From CBDFLD01 sp965249005 (GTDB lineage Bacteria > Acidobacteriota > UBA6911): DNA of 64,000 nucleotides. Each line of letters starts with the position of its first letter. Within the stretch, counting starts at the first letter, position 1. Of the stretch, positions 43,632 to 52,745 are shown piece after piece. The notes under the pieces were generated by a model, which ran no database searches, had not been told where the DNA came from, and saw only the letters and a list, made by a program, of their open reading frames with translations. Both the position numbers and the translations under genes were made by a program. Location: assembly GCA_965249005.1 (NCBI GenBank), contig CBDFLD010000010.1, forward strand, positions 1 through 64,000. The letters run 5' to 3'.

Positions 43632-44379
43632 CCTTGCCACCCAACTCGCCGGCATCGGTCTGAATGCCACTTCTGAATCCCTGGAAGACTTCATCGCCCG
43701 GGCTACCAAGGGTCGTTGGAGTCCTCGTGTAATGCTCGAGGAGCTGTTGCAGGCCGAAGCTCGAGAGCGTGGCCGCCGCAGTCTCGAGCGCCGCCTGAAA
43801 CGCTCCCGCATCGGCCGCTTCAAACCGCTGGCGGATTTCGATTGGAATTGGCCAAAGAAAATCGATCGCCAGGTCATCGAACGCGCCCTCACTCTGGATT
43901 TCATCCCGGATGGTCGCAACTTTGTCCTACTCGGTGCCAACGGTCTGGGCAAGACCATGATTACCAAAAACATTGCCCACGCTGCTGTGCTGGCCGGCTA
44001 TTCCGTCCTGTTTCGTACGGCTGCCGACCTGATCGAAGATCTCCAATGTGATTCCCCGGAACTCCGAAGAAGAAAGTTCCAATCCTACGCCCGCCCTCAC
44101 CTTCTGTGCGTAGACGAAGTCGGGTATCTCTCCTATGACAACCATGCCGCGGATCTGCTGTACGAAGTCGTCAACCGGCGCTATGAGCATCGATCCATCG
44201 TTATAAGTACAAATAGAGCCTTTCGAGAATGGAACGAGGTCTTTCCCAATGCCGCTTGCATTGCCACGCTCTTGGATCGTCTCACTCACCATGCCGATGT
44301 GACCGTCATTGAAGGACGTAGCTATCGGATTCGAGAGAGCGAGCAGGAAGCCTCCGCGCGGAGGAAAAAGAAACGTTAG
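43606..44379 (+). CDS. istB: IS21-family helper ATPase IstB, 257 aa
   Basis: AAA+ ATPase that selects target DNA for IstA. Walker A FVLLGANGLGKTMITKN, Walker B LLCVDEVGYLSYD, sensor SIVISTNRAFREW, and the C-terminal IEGRSYRI. ATG 43606 within the istA end is chosen over 43564 because the family N-terminus (NNLATQLAGIGLNATSESLE) begins here and the overlap is typical. Intact. Confidence 0.95.
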   Translation: MTSPTVTNNLATQLAGIGLNATSESLEDFIARATKGRWSPRVMLEELLQAEARERGRRSLERRLKRSRIGRFKPLADFDWNWPKKIDRQVIERALTLDFIPDGRNFVLLGANGLGKTMITKNIAHAAVLAGYSVLFRTAADLIEDLQCDSPELRRRKFQSYARPHLLCVDEVGYLSYDNHAADLLYEVVNRRYEHRSIVISTNRAFREWNEVFPNAACIATLLDRLTHHADVTVIEGRSYRIRESEQEASARRKKKR

Positions 44380-44384
44380 AACCC

Positions 44385-44747
44385 GTGCCGTCCAATCGCA
44401 TTCAATACGTAAAGATTGTTGTTGATCTCTACGCCCAGCTGCCTGAGACTCCACAACGGCCTCGTCGGCAAGACTATCAACTCGCTTATCAGCTCTATGA
44501 TCGTCGGGTTCCGCTTTCGGTCATAGAATCGAGCTTACTCCTGACTTCCGCTCGTCGGTTACTCCGTGATCCACAGGCACGCAGGCTATCGCCTATCCGG
44601 TCCCTGTATTACTTTCTCCCGGTCATTGAGGAATTACTTCAGAATCCTATCTCGGCAGACTACGTGAGGTATCTTCGAATCAAACTGCGCCTGAAAACCT
44701 CTCTACCGGCGCCCGTTCAGAAAACTGCGGTTTCACGCGATCGCTAA
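44385..44747 (+). CDS. IS21-associated small ORF, 120 aa
   Basis: GTG 44385, five bases after istB, same strand, ending within the right inverted repeat. The sequence looks genuinely coding: YVKIVVDLYAQLPETPQRPR, RQDYQLAYQLYDRRVPLSVI, and PIRSLYYFLPVIEELLQNP. It is helical and basic and resembles small proteins that accompany some IS21-like elements or their relatives; function unknown. Part of the element, since it lies inside the repeats. Confidence 0.6.
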   Translation: MPSNRIQYVKIVVDLYAQLPETPQRPRRQDYQLAYQLYDRRVPLSVIESSLLLTSARRLLRDPQARRLSPIRSLYYFLPVIEELLQNPISADYVRYLRIKLRLKTSLPAPVQKTAVSRDR

Positions 44748-44749
44748 CA
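44715..44749 (-). repeat. IS21 right terminal inverted repeat
   Basis: GTTCAGAAAACTGCGG to CGCTAACA; ends in CA directly before the duplicated GCATTGG at 44750-44756. Confidence 0.9.
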
Positions 44750-44756
44750 GCATTGG

Positions 44757-45732
44757 TTCAGAGGAAGAGCGCGAGCACGCTACGAAAGCACTCAGGTCCT
44801 GCAATACGGTAGTCTTGGACATGAGCGCAATTTCATCACTGTTCCTGTTAGGCAGGCTCGACATCCTGGAGAACTGGTCAATTGATCTTGTGGTTTCCAA
44901 GAGCACGATGACTCAACTTCGGCAGATGATCGCCAATGAATCGCAGGTTCACAGCAGGAAATCAGGGGTTTTTGTAAAAACTGAGTCAGGACACGCTCTT
45001 GTGGAACGTACGGCTGAGCAAAAGGAAGCTTATATCAGGGATCTGCGTCATCTTATTGATCTGTTAGAGGACAACTGCAAGGTCGAATCCTGCAGGGCAC
45101 TCGCGGCAATGGAGCCGGAAAAGAGGAAAATGCTCGTCGAAGTATTTGGCCAGTACGGGACAGACGCAATCTTGTTGGCCGCGGTGCCTGGAGCAGTGCT
45201 GTGGACCGATGACTTGGTGCAGGCGGTGCTGTCCAGACACGAGCACGGTGTGTCGCGGGTGTGGACGCAGTTTGTCATCGGAGCGTGTGCTGAATCAGGC
45301 GTGGTTAACCTCGAGGCATTTCTTGATGCAAGCGCCAAACTTATCGGATACGGGTATTACTTCAGCAGCCAAAACCCACAGATTATCAGGCAGGCCGGAG
45401 TTATCGCGGAGTGGAAGGCAGATAGATGGCCCCTTTCACAGGCACTATCGACCTTCGCTGAAGAATCCGTCGACCTAGTGCAAATGCTTCAGTTGGCGGC
45501 AGGATTTCTCAGGCTGCTGTATCAAGAGTCGCTTCTCCCCATTACCAAGGCGAATATCACAGTGAAGATTCTCGAAAATATCGCGGAGAAAGAGGGAGGG
45601 ATTCAGGGGATTCGCGGGCTTCACAAAGCCCTTCCAAGAATCTTTAGCGTAAACGTTGTTGGTCTTGCGGACGCAACCGAAACCGTCGACGCATGGTTAA
45701 AGGGCATTGACGCCCGACCGCTTGGGGTGTAA
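44757..45732 (+). pseudogene. 3' part of the interrupted gene: PIN domain
   Basis: Downstream of the IS the reading frame resumes: TTCAGAGGAAGAG gives SEEEREHATKALRSCN then VVLDMSAISSLFLLGRLDIL, a PIN-type nuclease domain. Acidic residues are present in VVLDMSA, YGTDAILLAA and VLWTDDLVQAVLS. The C-terminal 150 residues are helical. Joined at the 7-bp duplication to 41473, the gene is one open frame of 1285 codons. A TTG at 44815 could start a free fragment, but this would delete the first PIN strand. Confidence 0.85.
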
Positions 45733-45839
45733 CTGGACTCTCGCAGCAGCATCGCTTTGACAACGTAAACAAAACCTGTCTCGATCGAGTAAGAGGGATC
45801 ACCCACCTCCAAGGTAGAAAGTTGATAGTCAGTCCACCG

Positions 45840-46095
45840 TCGAGGCTTTGGGAAGTATGGGAGCCGAAGCTTAACCACAGCAGTCTCCCCGGGGCTAGAC
45901 GACATCCACCATCGACAGTCGGCGATCATCGACCCCCGGGCCGTTTTGCCGACTGGCTCGATCCGGCGGCGCCGGTGCAGCGGCTCCTCGATCTGGTGCA
46001 TAAACCCCACCCCGGCGGCCCGTATGAGCGGCGCCCTATCAACCCGCTGGTTAACAGTCTCGGGAACAACACCCCCGAAACCGACTATTTTGGCC
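45840..46095 (+). pseudogene. SRAP remnant B (C-terminal part)
   Basis: C-terminal part of an SRAP-type protein: RLWEVWEP, then IHHRQSAIIDP in one frame and GRFADWLDPAAPVQRLLDLV with NPLVNSLGNNTPETDYF in another. The family has a-H-xRMPvil.p...WLDP, then V-pxVNs.rND-PE. Near-identical in part to remnant C at 50466. A one-base shift separates the two halves. Just downstream of the interrupted large gene. Confidence 0.7.
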
Positions 46096-46322
46096 AAAAC
46101 AGTGGAAGTCTCATCAACACCGATTTCGGCTTTCGCCATTTGGACCGAGAAAGGGAAATCGGTGACACCTGCACTTCCGCCTTTCCGGAGCGGACAGGAT
46201 TTAATAAGTCCTTCAAATATAAGGGCTTATTCTCCAGGGCCTGATGGTGAGTGGTTATGAAGAGGGTTGCACAAGGGGAGCCAAAATCATAACCGCTAAC
46301 TTTTGCGGTCTGTTAGTTAACG

Positions 46323-46357
46323 CGAGACCCCGACGGACGGCCCCCCCCGGGGTCTCG
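46323..46357. terminator. Perfect 9-bp hairpin in non-coding DNA
   Basis: CGAGACCCC (46323-46331) pairs with GGGGTCTCG (46349-46357) around a 17-base loop containing a C8 run. No U-tract. The surrounding 46096-46767 shows no gene I can support, only short frames without family resemblance. Confidence 0.4.
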
Positions 46358-46767
46358 TCGTATCTGGCGCTTTTCCAATCACTTACGCCGCTCAACACAT
46401 TCTTTCCGATTCTCCGGTTCGACACTGAAGCACGGGGTAGCGCGTCCAATCATGGGGGTTGCAAACGCCCCCCCAAGATATCGTTTACGAATTCTCCCTT
46501 TCTCCATTTAACATCCCGCCTTGTTTAACGGCCCTGTTGCACACGGACCACCGAAAGTGACACTTTTTAACTCGCTCCGGACCGACAGAGTCGAACCCGC
46601 TCCCGCCTCGCCGAGCCAATAAGCGCGGTCGGCCCATTCGGTCATCTGTGTCTGATAAGTGAGCGCCACACTGGTGAGGACACCGGTCGTGAGATGCAGC
46701 CAGAAAAGAAGCTTTCACAGCATGCCTGTTGTTTGCGACGCAACGTGTCGGCTTGCCGAATCACGGC

Positions 46768-47682
46768 TTACCTGCTCCCGACGACTGACATAACCCATTG
46801 GGCCAGCCGGTCGTCCGGCAGCAACGCCTGGGGACTCATGCGGTAGGGCAACCCTTCAAGGCGCTCGCGTATGCCTTCTTCAATGCCCCCATAAGACAGC
46901 AGCAACGGGACAACTAGAACATTCTTGCCTTCTCCGCTCGCGCGCTCGACAAGCGCACGCAGTTCGGCCGCCGCTCGGTCGCGGATCGGTTCAGGCGCAT
47001 CATCGCGGACGGTGAGATATTCGATGCGGCTCCGCATTTTCTGGTGCATCAGCTCGGCCAGAGCCCCCATGTCTTCAAGCCAGGCCGTGTTATCTTCATC
47101 GGACCCGGGCCCGTGAGCGACGATGACGACTACTTCGTCCTCTGGATTGTGACTCAACGCTTCCGTCCGGGAAACGAGGATGTCGGCCACCAGCGGATGG
47201 CGGTCGAGCGCCGGCGTTATCCGTATGGGAACTGTAGTCTCGACCGGCGTCGTCGGATCGAACATCGTGTCGTGGGCGGCCGGGTCCATGTCGCTGCCGT
47301 GATCCATCCGGGCATAGACTGCCAGTTCCGGAACGGCCTCCTCACGCGCCGCCAACAGATACTCCGTGGCACGGATGATTGAGCTGTGGGAGGAAATGAA
47401 CAGCGGAACAGCCACGATCCCTGCCACCTCCCTCTCCAACAACCGGTCCACGGCGTCCTGGATCGTTCGCTTACTTGCCATGCCGAAAGCCACTTCAACC
47501 GGCGTGGTCTGGTCGATCTGGATGGCCAGATTGAGGACTTCCTCGTTCCAGGTGTCGCTGCCGCCGTGGGCCAGAAGCAGGATTCCTTCTGTCTGCGCCG
47601 CCAGCGGCAGTGCGAACATTGCTGACAACATCAGAGTGGGCAATGCACGTGAGAACCGATTCAAAATATCTGTTATACTCAT
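46768..47682 (-). CDS. Exported CbiX/sirohydrochlorin chelatase-like protein, 304 aa
   Basis: Starts MSITDILNRFSRALP at ATG 47682, preceded by AAGGAAAAA. A Sec-type signal peptide ends near LAAQ. Two CbiX-like halves follow: GILLLAHGGSDTWNEEVLNL, IVAVPLFISSHSSII and later EVVVIVAHGPGSDEDN, VLVVPLLLSYGGIEEGIRE. Family members insert cobalt or iron into sirohydrochlorin in the cytoplasm; an exported version is unexpected. Its gene follows a TonB receptor gene on the same strand, so metal or tetrapyrrole handling in the periplasm is a possibility. An ORF start at 47790 is not favoured: 36 extra residues without export character. Confidence 0.8.
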   Translation of the reverse strand: MSITDILNRFSRALPTLMLSAMFALPLAAQTEGILLLAHGGSDTWNEEVLNLAIQIDQTTPVEVAFGMASKRTIQDAVDRLLEREVAGIVAVPLFISSHSSIIRATEYLLAAREEAVPELAVYARMDHGSDMDPAAHDTMFDPTTPVETTVPIRITPALDRHPLVADILVSRTEALSHNPEDEVVVIVAHGPGSDEDNTAWLEDMGALAELMHQKMRSRIEYLTVRDDAPEPIRDRAAAELRALVERASGEGKNVLVVPLLLSYGGIEEGIRERLEGLPYRMSPQALLPDDRLAQWVMSVVGSR

Positions 47683-47823
47683 TTTTCCTTTCTTTCCAGC
47701 TTCTGACCACTGGGCCACTTGGCAGGGACTGTCAGGCAGCCAAAATCTCCGTCGTGAAAGTCTCGATAGAAACATTGTTTCTTGCCTCAACTCCTCTGAT
47801 AGGGGAGCACCGGTCGGGAGTGT

Positions 47824-50091
47824 TTACTCGCGGTTGAACCTCCATCGCATGCCGACGCGGAACAATCGTCCGGGATCTGCCCGTAAGAATGAAGGCTGAG
47901 CGGCGTTGAGGGACGCGTCTTTGCTGTCGAACAAGTTGTCCACCACGAAGAACAGCTCCGTTGCCCGGGAGAGGGGTTTGGCAACATACCAATCCCAGAT
48001 CTGGTGCGCATCACCTAGAATCGTCCCTCCCCTGCCCGACACCGGCCACTTGCTAAAGTAGGTGCCGCGCAGGTTCGTCCGCCACCCACCGAACCGGCTG
48101 GAGCTGTAGAAGATACGGAAGTTCCCATGGTGGCGGTGCCGCCCGCTGAGGAAGGCGTCCGTCTCCTTGTCACGAGCATCCAGGTAGGTGTATCCGGCCG
48201 AGATCATCAGGTCACGAGTCGGTTTCAGCTCGATCTTGCTCTCGATGCCCGAGGTGTAGACATTGTCCACGTTCCGATAGAGATAGAAGAAACGGTTGAG
48301 AGCCGGATTGAACTCGGAACTGATGTCAAAGGTTCGGAGAAGGGCTTCCATCTCCGCCGAGGTCCCGGGCTGGCCGATGAACTCCGCTTGGATCAAGTCC
48401 TGGATGTCGTTGCGGAAGAAATTGGCGGCGAAGCGGATCTTCCCCATACCGTAGTCCAAGCCAAACTGATAGGTTGTCGACTTCTCCGGCTGCAGGTGGG
48501 GGTTCCCGATCACCTGGTAGAAGTGCAGTGGGTTCTGGAATCGGTAGTAGAGCTGGCCCAGATCAGGCGCCCGAAAGCCCCGCCCGAATGTCCCTCGAAG
48601 TCGCAGCTTCTCGGTAATCCGGAGCAGACCACTGGCCCGCGGCACGAAATGGCTTCCGTATAGGTTGTGGTGGTTGAAACGGCCCCCAAGGGTCAATACG
48701 AACCGCTCGTGAAGCGAAAGGCGATCATTGATCCAGAGATCGACCATGCTGATTCCCTGGCCGGCATTGTCTCCCAGAATCCGGTTGTATCCCCGGTACG
48801 CATCTTGAGTCCACTCCAATCCACCTTGTAGCAACTGTCGCCCGCCGAGGACGTGGGAGACCGAGCTGTCGAAACGGTAGAGGCGCTGGTTGAGATTGGC
48901 CACCGAGTTGATGGGACCCGGCTGGGATAAGACATCCGAAAGGGAACTTTCGTCGTATTTTCCGTAAAAACCCCGGAGATTCCATCGGGTCATCGGCGTC
49001 AGGCCCACGTCCGCCGAAACGGCATAGTGTTGGGCGCTGTCATTCGTCACGCTATCAGTGGGTCCGGACGAGCTGAGCAGGGAGCCGCGATCCTGATTCA
49101 CGAAAGAGTGCGCCGTGGCCCTGAGCTTGAAACGATCTGAGAATTCGTAGCCGAGCTTGCCCAGATAGTCGTAGCGGTGGAACCCGGCTCCGGTGGTGCC
49201 AAATCTGGAAGGGATCAGGGTGAAAGGATTCTGCTTGTGGCGCTCGGCCTCGAAGAAGCCGCTCCACTTGTCCTTTACGAAACCCAGGTCACCGCGCACG
49301 TCGAAGCGGTTCAGAGACCCTCCGCTGGTAGTGACGCTGGCCTCCACCGGAGACCGTGGTTCGCGTGTGATCATGTTGATGACACCGGCGATGGCATCAG
49401 AGCCGTAGAGGGCCGAGGACGCACCCTTGACGATCTCGATCCGCTCGAGGCGGCCTACGGACTGACGGTCCATGTTCAGAATGCCCGACTTGATGCCTTT
49501 GGCGCCAACCAGGGGCAGGCCATCGATCAGGATCAGACTCTGGCGCGAGTCGATTCCTTGAATCTGGGTTTCAGAGCGGCTGGCGGAGGAGCCACTTCGA
49601 GTGATGATCCCAGGTTCCTCGGACAAGACGTCCCGCACCGTCTCATAGCCCGAGTCGTGGAGCAGTCTCTGCGGGATCACGTCGACTTTGGTGGTCGAGT
49701 TTTCGATCAGCTCCTGCTCTCGGGAACCAGACACAACCACCACTTGAGTAGCCAAAGCGGCCGGGGACAGTTCGAGGTGCAGGGTGGCTGGCTCCCTCTG
49801 CGCCAAAGTCAGATCGTGGGTGGTGCTGTCGAAACCGGACAGGGCCACAGTGACCTGGTACCTTCCGGGCTCGGTGACGAACTGGAAACGACCCTCGTTG
49901 TCAGTCACCTGATGAATCTCGAGCCCTGAACCCATATGTCGGAGAAACACGTCCGCACCCACCAGGATGCCGCCGGTCGAGTCAAAAACGATCCCTTCCA
50001 GCGCTGTCTTGTCACTCTGGGCCGAAAGCAGTCCCGGTGCGGATAGGGTCAACCAGATGAATCCAATCGTGAGTCTGAAAACTTTCCTCAT
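47824..50091 (-). CDS. TonB-dependent outer-membrane receptor, 755 aa
   Basis: Signal peptide MRKVFRLTIGFIWLTLSAPG, ending at SAQ. Residues about 30-115 are a carboxypeptidase-regulatory-like domain (GIVFDSTGGILVGADVFL, RYQVTVALSGFDSTTHDLTL). Then the plug (ILIDGLPLVGAKG, IEIVKGASSALYGSDAIAGV) and a beta-barrel ending in FRVGMRWRFNRE. AAGGAGAGG precedes the ATG. Substrate unknown; the neighbouring exported CbiX-like protein hints at a metal or corrinoid, but I see no cobalamin riboswitch upstream. Confidence 0.92.
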   Translation of the reverse strand: MRKVFRLTIGFIWLTLSAPGLLSAQSDKTALEGIVFDSTGGILVGADVFLRHMGSGLEIHQVTDNEGRFQFVTEPGRYQVTVALSGFDSTTHDLTLAQREPATLHLELSPAALATQVVVVSGSREQELIENSTTKVDVIPQRLLHDSGYETVRDVLSEEPGIITRSGSSASRSETQIQGIDSRQSLILIDGLPLVGAKGIKSGILNMDRQSVGRLERIEIVKGASSALYGSDAIAGVINMITREPRSPVEASVTTSGGSLNRFDVRGDLGFVKDKWSGFFEAERHKQNPFTLIPSRFGTTGAGFHRYDYLGKLGYEFSDRFKLRATAHSFVNQDRGSLLSSSGPTDSVTNDSAQHYAVSADVGLTPMTRWNLRGFYGKYDESSLSDVLSQPGPINSVANLNQRLYRFDSSVSHVLGGRQLLQGGLEWTQDAYRGYNRILGDNAGQGISMVDLWINDRLSLHERFVLTLGGRFNHHNLYGSHFVPRASGLLRITEKLRLRGTFGRGFRAPDLGQLYYRFQNPLHFYQVIGNPHLQPEKSTTYQFGLDYGMGKIRFAANFFRNDIQDLIQAEFIGQPGTSAEMEALLRTFDISSEFNPALNRFFYLYRNVDNVYTSGIESKIELKPTRDLMISAGYTYLDARDKETDAFLSGRHRHHGNFRIFYSSSRFGGWRTNLRGTYFSKWPVSGRGGTILGDAHQIWDWYVAKPLSRATELFFVVDNLFDSKDASLNAAQPSFLRADPGRLFRVGMRWRFNRE

Positions 50092-50250
50092 GGTCCTCTC
50101 CTTGATCGTTTAGGTTGTTTTTGGGGGGCCGGAGAGCCGAAGAGGAGTCAGGCATACCGAGCGGCGACGGCAAGGGACTACCGCCAGGGTGTGGTAGAAT
50201 GAAGAGGTCAATCATGGTCGCCTGAGTCTCTCTCGCGGCTGTATGACGGG

Positions 50251-50300
50251 CAGGAGCCTGGGTCGTCGGGATCTGAAGCTCGCGTGCGACCCGGCTCCTG
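50251..50300. repeat. Long imperfect inverted repeat upstream of TonB receptor gene
   Basis: CAGGAGCCTGGGTCG (50251-50265) pairs with CGACCCGGCTCCTG (50287-50300) with one unpaired base and a 21-base loop. It lies about 160 bases before the receptor start, in its probable leader or promoter. Candidate regulatory hairpin. Confidence 0.45.
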
Positions 50301-50465
50301 TCTCACTCCATTAAGCTGTTCATTGCCTCCGCCTCCTTCAGTGGTTCCAGAACTTCACCTAATCGACGGAGCCAGAGCAGCCATTCTAATTGAAATTGAA
50401 ATTCATTTTCAACTAAAAAGTTTGTCGGATCACGTACTATCACCCCTGGGATCATAAGCACTATC

Positions 50466-50712
50466 GTTCGCGGTTCTGTGGGAGCGCTGGAACAAAGGAT
50501 GGAGAATCCTTGGATCCTCGCCAATCATCACCATGGCGGCCCCCCCCAGGGTTATCGACATTCACCATCGACAGCGATCATCGACCCGGATCGGTTCGAC
50601 AACTGGCTCGACCCCACGTCGCCGATGCCACAGCTCCTCGATCTGGTGCGTGAACCCCATGCGGGCCTGCACGAAAGGCGCCAATTTCTCTCCAGTCTGC
50701 AAATCGTCCATT
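50466..50712 (+). pseudogene. SRAP remnant C (C-terminal part)
   Basis: Starts FAVLWERWNKG (family FAGLWE-W), continues with IHHRQ and, in a shifted frame, IIDPDRFDNWLDPTSPMPQL and DLVREPHAGLHERRQ. Homologous to remnant B over most of its length, with different indels. No upstream half of the gene is present. Third fragment of this family in 12 kb. Confidence 0.7.
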
Positions 50713-51383
50713 CAAACTAGAGACCTCGCGGCGTTGAACCTGCGGAGTCTTTCTATGTGTGCTTGTTTTTCAGATACTTACCCTGAATAACTATATGACG
50801 GTCGCGGTGCCGAGGACATCCGTCGTTACCTCCTTGGCAGCGGAAGTTTAAGGAGAAGTTCGATGAAAAGTTCCTCGTGCATCGGGGTCAAATGCATTGC
50901 TGGTTTCGGGTACCAGGCCAAAACACCAGCGGGAATCGAACCCAAGTCCGAAGGTTTTCATCGGAAATGGTGTTTACACCGTTTCCGCCTCCGATTTGAC
51001 TGGACAAACGCAAATCGGCCTCAACTGCGACTTTCTATGATTCCTCGACTGGGGAAATCCAGATAAAAAAGACTTCCACCATGGGGAATTCGGAGAGCCA
51101 TCCGCTGGATCTAATAAACCTATAAGATTCAATGTATTAAGCATGTAATCATCCGGGAGAGCGAATTGCGTAAACTCTGCAAGCCCTCCACCAACGCAAA
51201 GAATTCGAACCGGGTTCCGGGCCCTCCGGATCCCGTTCTTCCATCAGTGCCAAAACCTGAAGCTTGGAGACGGCCCGGTAGCAGGGGTCGTCCGATATCC
51301 CCCTGGGTCGGGACGAGCCGTATGGGACCGAGGAGTTTTCTCACCTAGGCTTGTTTTTTCTCATATCCGTCCGGGAAATGAGG
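50713..51383. other. Non-coding stretch, no gene recognised
   Basis: Only short frames without family resemblance are found on both strands. There is no clear promoter or tRNA. Probably decayed sequence between remnant C and the OmpA lipoprotein gene. Confidence 0.5.
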
Positions 51384-52745
51384 TTACTGGCAGGCCACCG
51401 TGACACGCCGGTTGAGCGAACGGCCGGCTTCATCTTTGTTGGACGCGATTGGCTCCAGTTCGCCCTTGCCGACGGCCCGGATGCGCCCGGCGTCTATGCC
51501 CCGCCGGACGAGGTCGTCGACAACGGACTGGGCCCGCCTCTCGGAGAGCTTCTGATTGTACTCCTCGCTGCCCTCGCTCGAAGTGTGGCCCTCGATCACG
51601 ATACTCCCCTCGGATGATGCCTGCAGCCCCTCAAGAAGGTCGCTCAAGACAGGATCGGACTCGGGTCGCAGCTTGGCGGAGTTGTATTCGAATTGCACGT
51701 AGACCGTCGAGCCACAGCCCAGCTCCGGCTCCGGGATGTCGGAGCAGTTGGTCGTGCTGCCCTCGGGTGCCTTGGGCCCACCGTACATTCCGAAGGGTCC
51801 GTTGTTGGCGTTGGCCGATCCCCGCAGCGCGCCATCGGTATCCAGGAGCAGCACGTACTGACTGGGAGTCCCGTCACCTATTCCTACACCTTGGGCGCGC
51901 AGGATGTTGCCGCTCACCGTGCCGGTGATGGTTCTGCCGGGGGCACAGCCGGTAACCGCGACGCCTTCCTGCTTGAGTTCGATCAGACCGGCAGAGCGGT
52001 CGATGTCGGGCAGCCTAGTATCCCAGGTCCCCGTGAAGCCTTCTTCCAGCGGGACCGTCTGCTGGGTGCCGTTGCCGATCAGCTCGCTGAACTGATAGCC
52101 CATCTTATCAGCGAGGTTTTCGATCCCGCTTCGGAGCGCCAGCTTGAGGAACCGGACCGGTTTTTGGGCAACCATCTCCAGATCGGTGACCATATCGCGC
52201 CTCTTGTGCTTCTCCAAGGTGCCCCTGGCCAGAACCTCAAAGCTGCCATCGGCACTGGTGGCCGAGCCGGAGACCTCGACGTCTCGAAAGAAGGTCACGT
52301 AGGCCGAGGGCACTTCCAAGACGGCCGGTACGGCCAAGCGGTCGAAGATCGTCAGAGCCGGCAATTCATAGACCAGCTCGAGCTCCCCGTCGTGGTCGGC
52401 CTTCGAGAGCATGGCCCTGGGTGTGGTCAGGCCGTCGTAGGTCTGGAAAGCCTGGTATCTTGACGGCCCTTTTTCCGCGCCCGTAAAGGAAATGGACACG
52501 AGCCAGGCGCCTTGGGCGGAGGTCACGTAGTCGGTGCGCGGCGGCGCGCCGGCCGGGATCTCGGCCGGGGTCGAACTCGAGGGCTGCCCAGGCTCATTCG
52601 CGGGCTCGTTACCGGATTTGTCTCGGGGCGTTTCGGACCCTGTCGGCGATGCTGCTTCCGTGGACTCCTCAGGGGCGCCGGAGCAAGCGGCTCCCATTAG
52701 CGCGGCCAAGGCCAGCAAGGTCGTGATGCGTCGAAATGGAGTCAT
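51384..52745 (-). CDS. OmpA-family outer-membrane lipoprotein, 453 aa
   Basis: Lipoprotein signal with lipobox LMGAAC (Cys21) and an acidic Ser/Pro/Thr linker to about residue 60. A beta-rich middle domain follows (WLVSISFTGAEKGPSRYQAF, a NPCBM/discoidin-like feel; GTWDTRLPDIDRSAGLIELK). The C-terminal OmpA peptidoglycan-binding domain is VYVQFEYNSAKLRPESDPVL, IVIEGHTSSEGSEEYNQKLS, ERRAQSVVDDLVRRGID and LNRRVTVAC. It anchors the outer membrane to the wall. ATG 52745. Confidence 0.9.
   Translation of the reverse strand: MTPFRRITTLLALAALMGAACSGAPEESTEAASPTGSETPRDKSGNEPANEPGQPSSSTPAEIPAGAPPRTDYVTSAQGAWLVSISFTGAEKGPSRYQAFQTYDGLTTPRAMLSKADHDGELELVYELPALTIFDRLAVPAVLEVPSAYVTFFRDVEVSGSATSADGSFEVLARGTLEKHKRRDMVTDLEMVAQKPVRFLKLALRSGIENLADKMGYQFSELIGNGTQQTVPLEEGFTGTWDTRLPDIDRSAGLIELKQEGVAVTGCAPGRTITGTVSGNILRAQGVGIGDGTPSQYVLLLDTDGALRGSANANNGPFGMYGGPKAPEGSTTNCSDIPEPELGCGSTVYVQFEYNSAKLRPESDPVLSDLLEGLQASSEGSIVIEGHTSSEGSEEYNQKLSERRAQSVVDDLVRRGIDAGRIRAVGKGELEPIASNKDEAGRSLNRRVTVACQ

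Larger units (their letters stand above)
41474..44749 (+). mobile_element. Complete IS21-family insertion sequence, 3276 bp
   Basis: TG...CA ends with terminal inverted repeats (41474-41508 and 44715-44749, 30 of 35 matches) and a 7-bp target duplication GCATTGG (41467-41473 and 44750-44756). It carries istA and istB in the same orientation as the interrupted gene, plus a third ORF (44385-44747) that ends inside the right repeat. It is longer than usual for IS21 elements because of a 670-bp left region and the third ORF. The crisp duplication and intact transposase genes suggest a recent insertion. Confidence 0.93.

Noticed and set aside
46560..46680. tRNA-like sequence on the minus strand (GGGTTCGACTC loop)
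   Set aside because: T-stem and acceptor do not pair; no cloverleaf can be closed.
50092..50340. Possible cobalamin riboswitch upstream of the TonB receptor and CbiX-like genes
   Set aside because: The conserved core segments (such as GCCACTG and GCCGGAAGACCT) are absent; only a plain inverted repeat is found.
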